A program made the position numbers and the translations under genes. A stretch of DNA of 64,000 nucleotides from Agapetus fuscipes (taxonomy: Eukaryota; Arthropoda; Insecta; Trichoptera; Glossosomatidae). Shown in pieces: positions 50,701 to 62,700 of this stretch (the first letter of the stretch is position 1; each line of letters opens with the position of its first letter). Where the stretch lies: assembly GCA_951799405.1 (NCBI GenBank), contig OX637334.1, positions 1,178,001-1,242,000 on the forward strand, given 5' to 3'. The notes beneath the pieces are model-generated. The model did no database searches. It was given only the letters and a program-made list of their open reading frames with translations, and was not told the origin of the DNA.

Positions 50701-53700
50701 TTTTTACTTTTTGTATATAATTGAACGGTCTGTAGTCTAGTGGTTAACGCTAGGGACTCATAAACCAAAGACTCGAGTTTGATTCCCAACAGAGCACAAA
50801 AAATTATCATTTAATTTTCAAAATTTGCTCTTCACTAAGTTGAAAAATTCATGTGCCTGTACACAAGCCGGTCACCAAAGGTCCATTCAACCTTAAAGCA
50901 ATTGGATCTTGCTGGAGAATTGGTACTTTCTGTAGAGTCGACCAAGCTCGCAGAGGGCTCTTGAGGTGTGATTCACCCAAAAACAGCGGTCACCAAATAA
51001 ATCATCCTTATATTTTATATTTATATTTATATTATATTTATATTTCCTTGACTGATAGGTTGGTATGCGACTGACCACCCATACTGTAAAAAATGGTTCA
51101 CTTTGCCAATGTCACCCCTGCTTCAGGGAAGGTCGGCAAGAGGTGCAGGGCTTATGTTCATTTGAGATTGGGTTTTTTATATTGTAGGTCCACATGTGGC
51201 ATGTGTAAGCGCGAAATTATGCATGTCTGCTTGTGGGAATGCATTTAATATGAATCTCAAATGATACATATCTTTGCAGCTTAGATTTAGATTTAGATTT
51301 AGAAATGTATATGTATGTAAGTATGTATGTATAACATAGCACCACTTTATATATATTTCTCATAAGTAATAATAGAAGTTAAGGGGTGAGGAACAAATTT
51401 GTACAAAAAAAGTTTTTTGAATGAGGTCGGAACATTTTTGAATTCGGAACTTTTTTCTCGGCGAGGAAACGCCAGTCTTGTAATATTTGTATGCCTTTTC
51501 CCTAGCAATCCGGCCAGGTGGCGACCCAATATTGTCTATGCCGATTCACATGCGGACATCATTCTGCTTCTGTTATTTGTTGAGTTAGAAACGGAAAAAA
51601 TAAATTTACTCCAAATTTATTGCTTAAATATTGCTTTGTTGTTGCTGTACAATATTTCACCAAAGCAAACTTTCTTAAAAATAACTAACCCATATATTCT
51701 TTATAAATAAAAGCATGTGCACTCTTGCATCCTGCTTTCCCTATTGCAAGTTAAGCTGTTGTAGAAAGAGACAACCTTTCAACTGATTTCCCCTTTTACA
51801 ACATAATGATGTTCCCATAGATTATTTGTGTCAATCATCACTGGATTTGTATTTTTTTTTTACAAAATTCCTTAAATCATTCAAGCTATTCCAGTAAAAC
51901 AGCTTTGTTTTTGATTACTTGAGTATATATATTTTATACCACAACCGGTTTTGCAAACATCAGTTTGCATCGTCAGGTGGTTAAATTAATACAGTTTTAT
52001 CACGCTATCATCTACCAATGAGGATTCATTTCTGGGCCAAAGCATCGTTAAAAACCCTATTTTGTAACCTTTTCAAATTAACAATTTAATTGTTTTCCTT
52101 CAAAGTAATCAAAAGTGGCGTAAGCATTCATTTTCAACACCTAGCAATCATTTCTCGTCTTTTCTGACCAATTTTACAAAAGATGTACAAATATCTACCG
52201 TAATTTAAAAAAAAAACCTTTATAACAGCAGTAAGGGCCATTTTAGTCACTACGCATTTGCCCGGATTGTCTATGAATTCCCGGACAAACTGTGTGAAAG
52301 CTTTCATGCACCTCACCTTACTGACTTCCGACCTGGTGCTGGATAGAAAAAAACTTAAGAAAAACTAGACAAAATGGTGGCAGAATGCGTTTAGAGTGTA
52401 ATGGCTATAAGCTGGTTAAACCACCAGAAATTGACCGAGTATTTTGAGGTTATGTTTATTTTCTTGTTGTAATGGCTATAAGCGGGTTAAACCACCAGAA
52501 ATAGACCGAGTATTTTGAGGTTATGTTTATTTTTGTTGTTGTAATGGCTATAAGCGGGTTAAACCACCAGAAATTGACCGAGTATTTTGAGGTTATGTTT
52601 ATTTTTCTGTTTGTTTCTCAGTTGCAGTTGAGTGGTTCCGAGGAGACGGTGGGAGGAGGGGGCCCTGGCACGGGAGGGGCAGCTTCCCCGCTCACACAGA
52701 GATCCTTGCGCTTGGAGAGAGTAGCGCAAGCGCTGCAGTATGAGCAAGATCAACTAAGAAGGTTAACAAATACTTTCTAATCAACTAGCTCCTTGTATGC
52801 TGACACAGTTAATTATGTCACTGCTAAGTAACGAGGGCCATTGTAATATGAATGCTAGTTTACTAGTTGACACAATGAGTGTCACAATGGCTAGTTACAC
52901 ACATTGGCATACAATACTTTTTCTACGACCCTGATATAAATATGAAAAGGAATAATATAAATTATAATGTACTCGTCCATTTGAATGAATGAAAACAATG
53001 CTTGTTTGGCTTATCTACCATTTGATTAAAAGATAATCACATTGTCTTAAGAATAACATTATTCACAATCTGAGCTAAGAAGAAAATGTGCAACACGATA
53101 ATGTGAGAGTTGTTTTCAATATTTTTAAAATCAATTTCCAGTTTTCACAAGACACATTGGTCCAGAACACATACAAACATTGCTCATGTAAAGTTACCTC
53201 TGATGGACATAAGACAAACAAGCACTAAAGGGACGCACTGTTAAAAAAAGTAGATCCTGAATTGCGACATGCGACTCCTCGGGGATAACGCAGGCAAGAA
53301 GTTACACTATGTGTGTAGCTTAGTTGCGTTAACTATTTTATTTTTAGAATGAAGATATCCTGTATTTTTTTCTTTCTAACCCTTCTAATTTTCTTTTTAA
53401 AAAGGCTTATAACTCAGAGTATTTTGATGGTTAATAATTAAAGTGGATCTAGACCATAATTATTTCATGAAAATATTCACAATATTGTTCTCTTTATACA
53501 TCTTCTATTTAATGTGCACGCTCACCCAGAAGGACTGGAGCAGCGGGGACACTTTCCGGTTTCCCGATTCACAGGTTCACATCCCCGTCTTACTTCTCTC
53601 CGAACGCCGTCTCTCTATATCCTCATGCTCCTCGTTATGCCAGCTCCGCAAGTGTAACGAGCAGCGTTAGCCAAGAATACAACTCTTACTTCAGACAAGC

Positions 53701-56700
53701 GCAGTACAGAGAGTTCTATTACCACAGCTCTAGCGAGGTCTTTGAGGCGCCACATAGGAGAAGTTTACCGACATTCAGATCTTTTGTTGATAATTATTTA
53801 CTACATCACCCATCGCCTTACTCTTCTATTTGTTATATTAATTATATTTGATTTTTGTTCAATAAAAGCATTTTTAAAACATTATTTTATTTATTTTCTT
53901 GGAAACACAACTTAGCTGTACTGTACTATTCCACTAGGGTTGACTGGTACATCCACAGATGCGTCTCCACTTTTTTCTATCCTAGCATATCTCTTTCATC
54001 TCTTCAACATTCATTCTCACACATACTATTCTCTTATTCTCACTCTGCAGGTTCCATTCTTTTGCAAATCTCACCTTTTTGGTCTGTTTTCCAATAAATA
54101 TCTAACCATTACTTTCATCTCTGTTTTTATGTAAAATCATATCAAGTAAATTCCCCTGCATACATCTTCAGTATATTTCAAACTGTCATCACTTTTAGTT
54201 CTGTGCAAAGATTATTAAGTAGGTACATTAGAATTTATTTGTTTTATATATTTGATTGTATTAATTGCTTGTACTCCTTGACTGATAGGTTGGTATGCGG
54301 CTGACCACCCATACTGTAAAAAATGGTTCACTTTGCCAATGTCACCCCTGTTTCAGGGAATGTCGGCAAGAGTTGCAGGGCTTATGTTCATTTGAGGTTT
54401 GGATTTTATTTGTAAGTACACAATCAGCATTTGTAAGCGCGAACCACACGTGTTTGTTTGTGGGCATACATCTGAGAGCTTTGAATGAATATATCCTTGC
54501 AACTTAGATTATAGATGGTTCTTTATATTTCAACTTTTTGCAACGCACTAGAGATATTTATTGGTAGGTAAATTTATCTCATCTGACGTAGGTTTTGTTG
54601 CCGTATTTATTTTTCTTGAACTCATTACCATTGTGTTCAACTGTCTCCATATTGCTTATGTAATAAAACTTTCATATACTTATTGTATTCAATCATTTAA
54701 TAATTAGACACTTTTTACAACTAAGATGGCCAGTTTCTTACTAACTTTATTAGTGAGTCATTTTGGTCCACTGCTGAACATAGGCTCCCTCCATATCTCT
54801 CCAGGCATCTCTATCCTGGGCCTTCTGCTTCCAGTCACCAGCAATCCTATTTATGTCGTCTGACCATATAGATGATTTGTAAAGCATACATTTTATTCAA
54901 TATTCCTCCTCAATCTCATCGGCTAGTTTATCGCCCAAGCTTGCTAGTTCCGTAGTTGATTGGTTTCTTGTCTTTCAGCTCGTCGCAAGAGTCTCTGGGT
55001 GTCCTTATGGGGGGCGGAAGCAGCATGGGTGGCCTAGGAGGAGGCCTTGGGGGTCCCGGTGGTCTCAGTAGTGCGGCAGCACAGGCACAACATCAACACC
55101 AGCACAAGAAGCGAGGCATCAAAAGTTCGCTGGGCCGACTATTTAGCAAGAAAGAAAAGGTAACCTAACCTTACCTATAACCAGTATTTGAATCTGTTTT
55201 GCCGGTTAATTTGATATCAAATAGACATGAAACCTATGTACTCTCTGTAGAAACGTAATTATCTGACATTTTTCTTTGAAAAACACTATAAATGGACAAG
55301 TTCAAATTGTGGCTCAAATTTAATATTTTAAATTTACTTCATTTTGTTATTTATTTCAAAATCGAGAATTTTAGAAAATATATTAAATAAAATACCTACC
55401 TCTCTTGTTTAATAACATAATTTTCTTATCTGGCAATAAATTATAATAACCTACTCAAAATGACAACAGTATTCTTTGAGTAATCAAAATTCTTATTAGC
55501 CATTTCCTGTTAATGAGAACCTATATGTACCTACTTCTTAGTAAAATTCTAGACAATATTCATTGAAGTAATATTTTTCATAGTATTTAAAATGAAACAT
55601 TTTATAAATCGATTCAAGTAATTTTGTTGTTTTTATATTTGACATAAAAATTCAACATGGTTCTTTGACCAATCAACTTTTTCCTGTTTTACTTCCTCTG
55701 TATCAAAATCAACACTATATTCATACAATCTGTCAAAAATTTATAACCTAAAAATTACTACTACATTGAATGTTTTGAATGAAATTGTTGATTATTTTCC
55801 AGGCGAAGTGCGTAAAGGACTCTTTAGGCGGGGATTTGGGCTCCATGTCTGCTATGAGTGGTCTGTCGCAGCTAGGGGGGCCACCTTACTATGGGGAAGA
55901 TGAGCTTATGTCATCAGGCGGAGGAGCTTCGGGTGCCTGTAACTCTCTGGGAAGTGTGATGCCTCCACACGCCAGGGCCGCGGCTCAAGCTGCGGCTGCC
56001 AATAAGGCGGAGTATGCTAGACAGAAGAAACCGTGAGTGCCTCTATATTTTGTTTTTTTTTAATGATATGTAATGGCATGAAAATAATAAAAACGGACTC
56101 TTTTTTATATTGAAAAGAAACAATGGTATGCATAGCTTCCATGTTGATTTAAAACAAAGTAAAAATGCTAATTATTATTTAGTGAAGTTGATGAAAATTA
56201 TTTTTTTAACAGTTTTTTTACATTTTACTATAAAAAAGCCAAAGCCACTGGCAAGTAGGTATATTTAGAGAACAAATAAATAAAGTGAAACATCAAAAAC
56301 AAAACTAAAAAAATCATTAAATAAATTCTGATTTTTTGAAGTTTTTTGTTAGCTTCTTATATGACATCATCAAGGGACATATCTGTTGAGTTGAAAGCAA
56401 GTATGGACATCTTTATTCTCTATAATCTAAGTTGCAAAGATATATTACATTTAAGATTAATATCAAATGTATTCCCACAAGCAGACACATTTAAGATTGC
56501 GCCTAAACATGCCGCATGTGAACCCACAATATAAAACCCAATCTCAAATCCCTGGCAACTCTAGCCGACCTTCCCTAATACAGGGGTGACATTGGCAAAG
56601 TGAACCAATTTTTACAGTGTGGGTGGTCAGCCTCATACCAAGCTATAGGTCAAGGAATTCATCAAGATAAAGAATAAAACAACTTTGCTTTTGATAACGG

Positions 56701-59700
56701 TGAGTCACGGGAATAAAAAACAAAGTTTTATTTAGATTTTGTAGGGTTTGTGTATTCACACAGTGAAAATTCATTTTTTTTAAATAAAATTATTTTTTCT
56801 TTAACGTAGTTTAATTATCTCTTGATAATGACCTGAATATTGATGGTCGAAAGTGCTCGAGATATAAAATATTATTGTGAAAATTAAACTACGTTAAAGA
56901 AAAAATAATTTTATTTTAAAAAAAGTTTTATTTTGTTATCTTGTAAGATGAAAGATTTCAAATTGAATGCATCTGCAATCAATGAAATCTTAATTCATTT
57001 TTATTAGCGTGAATACTTTATAAGGTTAGAAGAAAATTTCAAATTACTTATGTCTCTCAACAGGGTGAGGTCACAGGTCTAGTTGACTAAGGTCTTTAGC
57101 AACTAATAATAATCTACGAGTTCACTAGTTCCCTATCAATCTAATTGATTTTCTAAATCCTTTTTTCTGGGCTCTTTTGCGCCAACTCCAACGACCGTAA
57201 CATTAATTTTCATTCTGCACTCATTAGTAATGCTTCTATTATATATTCCAGTCGTGACCGTGACTACCGCCACGAGTTGCTGGGGGAGGCCATGAAGGCG
57301 GGCACCCCCTTCGCCCTGTGGAACGGCCCCACCATCGTGGCCTGGCTGGAGCTCTGGGTGGGCATGCCCGCCTGGTACGTGGCTGCTTGCCGAGCCAATG
57401 TGAAGTCCGGTGCTATCATGAGCGCGCTGTCGGACCAGGAGATTCAACGGGAGATAGGTGAGGCACCGTCTCTCCATATTACAATTAGCTATAACCTTTT
57501 CGCTTCTGAATATTCTGACTGGATGATACCCCCAATACAGAATACTTTTTCAAGCAAATTTTTTAAAACATTTATTGATTTCCTACCTTATTTGATTGAC
57601 AACGCTTCAATCTATGTGAACAGTCACATGTATTAGTTATTCAAGAACAAATATCATAAAGGTTTAGCACATATTTCCACTTGCAGATTTTTGAATTCTT
57701 GAACACAGATGTCAGGGATAAGTTCAAAGTTAGATGACGTCTATGATTGACAGCCGCACTGTATATAAGTTTACACTTGACGCGTATATGTGTCATCCAC
57801 AGTAAAAGGATCAAAAAAGTATATGTTGCAGAATGACTGATCCACACAATATTATATATCCACTTTGTCTCAATGTTATCATCAGTCATAACTTCATGTG
57901 CGTTTTTAGGTTATGTTCAGATAACAAATAACACATTTTTCATTTGTTCTTGTTGTTAAATCTAATAAATTAATGGGTTGATAAATTAATCTGCCTTTAC
58001 CAAAGATCTTTCAGCATTGGTTCCCCCAGCCTTACATCAATAGGGTCTAGCTTGAAATTGGCGCTTTCTACAGCCACAACCAAGCTCACTGAGGGCTCTC
58101 TTGAGGTCAAACGCCTGCATTGGGTACAGGCAAATACATTTCAGAATAAATATTTTCTCCCATTCCTTTAAATAAACTCATTGAAAATTGACTGAAGTGC
58201 TAACGATGGCTCCAATCGAACGTAAATTTTAAATTTTAAATCTCAATATCAAGCTTAAATGCGTTTTTTACCATATACAGCCTACCTATTAGGCGCATTT
58301 GCCTGTATGCGATGCACACCCCTGCTCGAGGTGTGATTCACACAAAAACACTACTCACCAAATAAATCACTCTATTATAAGGCAAGTGTCCCGTACAGGA
58401 TTTCTCAAAAAAACTAAACTGAAATACTGATATGTTGTGTGTTGCTGTGTGCAGGCATCAGCAACCCCCTGCACCGGCTGAAGCTGCGCCTCGCCATCCA
58501 GGAGATGGTCTCCCTGACCTCCCCCTCGGCCCCGCCCACGGCCCGCACCACGCTGGCCTTCGGGGACATGAACCACGAGTGGGTCGGCAACTCGTGGCTG
58601 CCCTCTCTAGGTAACAGAACCTCAATCCCAGCAAAAATCTAATAAACTCAGTACAAATTTCCATTTATATATTTTTTCTCAACGGGCAAACACATAGGAT
58701 ACTGTCCTAAGCAATCAATAACAAAATATTTGTTTGCTTTTTCCCTAGAATCCGGACATATCGCCACCTCAAAAGTAAAACTGAATAAGTACTGATTCAC
58801 TGTTTTTGAGAAATTGTGGATAATTTTTTTTATTGAGAGGAACTTCTCATAATAAATAATAATAATAATAATCTAAGTTGCAAGGATATATTCATTCAAA
58901 GCTCTCAGATGTATGCCCACAAACAAACACGTGTAGTTCGTGCTTACAAATGCTGATTGTGTACTTACAAATAAAATCCAAACCTCAAATGAACATAAGC
59001 CCTGCAACTCTTGTCGACATTCCCTGAAACAGGGGTGACATTGGCAAAGTGAACCATTTGTTACAGTATGGGTGGTCAGCCTCATACCAACCTATAAGTC
59101 AAGGAATAGTGGATCAATTATAAGGAAGTGCTCAATAAATACCGCCAAGGTGTAATAATTTGACAATATTTAATAAAAGTGTACTCAGCCTTCACAAGAA
59201 ATGAGAACCAGCACCCTCGGAAGCTGGAAAACCCTCATTTCAACTGAAGTGGTTGACGTGAGGCCGGCCCCCTTACCCGCTAAAACAAATAGGTGCCGAA
59301 TCGTCACATGCGACCCCTTCAGGAATAACGCAGGCGAGAATTTACACTATATGTCTAGCTTTGTTGCATTTTTGTATACTCGGGTAATGACAGTGTGATT
59401 TCTTGCTCTCACTAACATCTTGTACTTATTGTGTATCCATACATGTAAGCACTTCCAAAGGTTTGTTCATTGCTTAAATATGTATTTGTTTATTCCAGGA
59501 ATGCCGCAGTACAGAACTACATTTATGGAATGTCTAGTCGATGCCAGAATGCTGGATCATCTCACCAAGAGAGATCTGCGGACACAACTCAAAATGGTGG
59601 ACAGCTTTCACAGGTCTGTTACCTAACCTCACTTTTCAACTCATTGTTTAAATTGTAGACTTTCGTCTTATTGACTTTATTTGTAAAAAAAGCAGTTCCG

Positions 59701-62700
59701 TGAAGCATTCAGTAACCCTTTGATTACCGAGCCACAAAGCCAACAAAGCTGTAGTAACAGAGTGAACTGTATTATGTAATTGACTTGTTAAAAATAAATG
59801 CTGTGAAATAAATATAATCACAATTTTATTAAAAATGAACCCGAGATAAAATTGTAACAATATTGTCTATTGGTGGGACTGTTCGTTGCAATATATCTTG
59901 AATGCAATGTTTGTTGTTTCCAGAACAAGTCTCCAGTTTGGCATCTCGTGCCTGAAGAGACTGAACTACTCCCGCTCCCTGCTGGAGGAGAGACGGCGCG
60001 CCAGTGAGGGCGCCATACAGGACGTGCTGGTGTGGACCAACGAGAGACTCATACGCTGGATCGCTCAGATCGGCCTCAAGGTATCATCCCTAGCTTATTA
60101 TCATCTGCTAGGGCGCCATACAGGACGTGCTGTTGTGGACCAACGAGAGGTGACATTGGCAAAGTGAACCATTTTCTACAGCATGGGCGGTCAGCTGCAT
60201 CTTACTCCGGAGAATTCTTTTTGCCCTATATTATGGTGACAATATTAATAGATTAAGAGTCGGATCATAGACTAGAATCTTTCAGCTGGGTATTTGAAAT
60301 CTCCCATAAATTAATTAAAAGGTGCTAGCTTTATCATTTTCATATTATTTAAATTAAAATCATAAAAAACCCCGCCCACACATCTTGAAGTCTATTGAAT
60401 CACTCCATTGACCAGCCAACTTTATTCCTCACTCACATGTAATAATAATCACTTATTCATATAGCGCCATTTTGTGAGTAGCTACTTTAACCTTCGCTCC
60501 CCTATGCAGTGTAGGCAGTACACTTGCTTATTATAATCTTTAATATCTCTATAAATATAATTTACATGGAGCTCAGATTCTAGGTATTCCTCCCTCATAC
60601 ATTTACGAATTTAATTAAAATATATATTTTTAATAATCCACACTAATAAGGGGCAGCAGAGCTGTTTTGTAAAAGTCGGAAATAAATTCACCAATACAAT
60701 AAAACAAATGGCACCAATACAATCACACAGCGTAAGGCGCTGTGCATTGGCGCTGTGAGTAGCTTGCGTCATGCATGTAAAGCGTGCGTGGTGAGTGCGA
60801 CACTATTCACATCTCACTCTCACATATTTTGCTACGATTTGAGCACACGAAATAGAGCATCTCCGTCGCTACAGTTGCAGTCGTATTTTATTCTTCAATA
60901 TTGCTGGAACTTGCAGGGATACTAAAGTGATTTATAATTTCCGATAATAAAATAAATAAAAATTCTTGTTTTGGTAAGTATTTTTTTTATGTGTTTCTAA
61001 ATAACTATGTAATCATTATTTTATATTATTATTTGTGTGTAATACGTAGAAACACATATTTATTTTGGATTAAAAAGTATCCAGAGTAGGAAAAAAAAAA
61101 CCGAAGCAAATGAAAACGCTTTGTAAGAGAACTTAGTTTGGAGTTGGCTAAACCTAATATTATAAGAAGAAAAAATAGTATGGTTAGATTCCATAAACAA
61201 CAGCAAGATGCTTTTGACACGGTTCTATCCTATTATCAGCATAATTATATCACCCGCAACTGCTGTTACAGATGGAAATATTCCAACTAATCCGCTGGGC
61301 GAATCAACAAGAAGTGTGTCAGTGTCCTAGCCACCTTCAAGAATTTGTAGATTTTGTCCATACAATTAAAAAAAATAAAAACAATAGTGTGTCTTATTTG
61401 TCAAAAAAACTGTGTGTGCAAGTCACAGAATAGAAAAAAAGTACATTTTTTGCAGCAATTGCAATAAAATTTAGAGATTGTCTTTATTTGGTTTTTATAT
61501 TTCTATTGTTTTATGTTTTTCTTTTAACTTACGTAATTTTCGTTATTGTGCTTTAACATAATACGAGTAATGTGGAAATAATTATGAATGTTTTCATTTG
61601 TTGTTCAATTTAACATTATTTTAGTACATATTATTATGAACTTTTAATTTTCTGAAATATTTCAAAAGGTTTAAATTCCCTGGCTAGCCGCCGCCCGTCC
61701 CCTTCCCCATATCACGTGTCGGTGTCGCTTCAGTCGCTGTCAGGCGCTCGCTCAGAGTGGACCTGTCGTCCGCTATATAGGCATCGGCCGATGATTTTTT
61801 ATGTTTTTAGCATTTAAATACTAATTATTGTCATTTACTTCTTCATTCGACTTCAATTATACTTTATTAAAGCGATTAGCTATTAATATACATCATTTAC
61901 CGATCATAAATCCGACTTTTATGAGCGTGTAGTCACTACACAGCACCGTTGCGCGTGTAATTTTTTTAGCACAGATTGGGGAAGGTTAAAGGCGCTTTGT
62001 CTACGTCGTGGCTCATCCATTGACCCATTTTGAACCCTCTGTAATATTATAAATGCTTTTTAGTCTTTCTCGGCCAGTTTCAGATGCTTGATTTTTTGGT
62101 TCCGGGTTTTGACCGTGGTCCTATGTAATATTGTTGATTTATGACTGTTGTGTATGTTATTTTGCAGGAATATTGCAATAACCTGTTGGAGTCTGGAGTC
62201 CACGGTGCTCTCATAGCCTTGGACGATGGCTTTGATTCCAACAGTATGGCGCTGGCCTTGCAGATCCCCACACAAAACACACAGGTACATTTGCTTATTC
62301 TATTACACAATTGATTGATGGATGATTTATTTCCTGTCGTACCATTAATGATCTAGGACCATCTCAGGGGCGCCATGGCTTCTTGAAAACAGCAATGTCC
62401 TCAGTCCTTTTTTGAAGGCGGTGGTGGATTGGTTCATTCAACATTGACGGGTAAATTATTCCAGGCAACTGGCCCGGCTACTGCAAAGCTCCTGTCTGCA
62501 AAATTTGACATGTTTGCTCTTTTGGGCGCTTTTTAACATGACGTAAATGACAGCTGTCCAAGTAACACAGCAAGTAACATCACAGACTTGGTTTGCAACT
62601 ATGCCAGACACAATTATTCAAAATTTCATTCAATTTGCTTCAGAAATAACAATTTCGTAGGATTAATAATTGTTGCATACTCTTTTCAGCCGCTGCTGCG

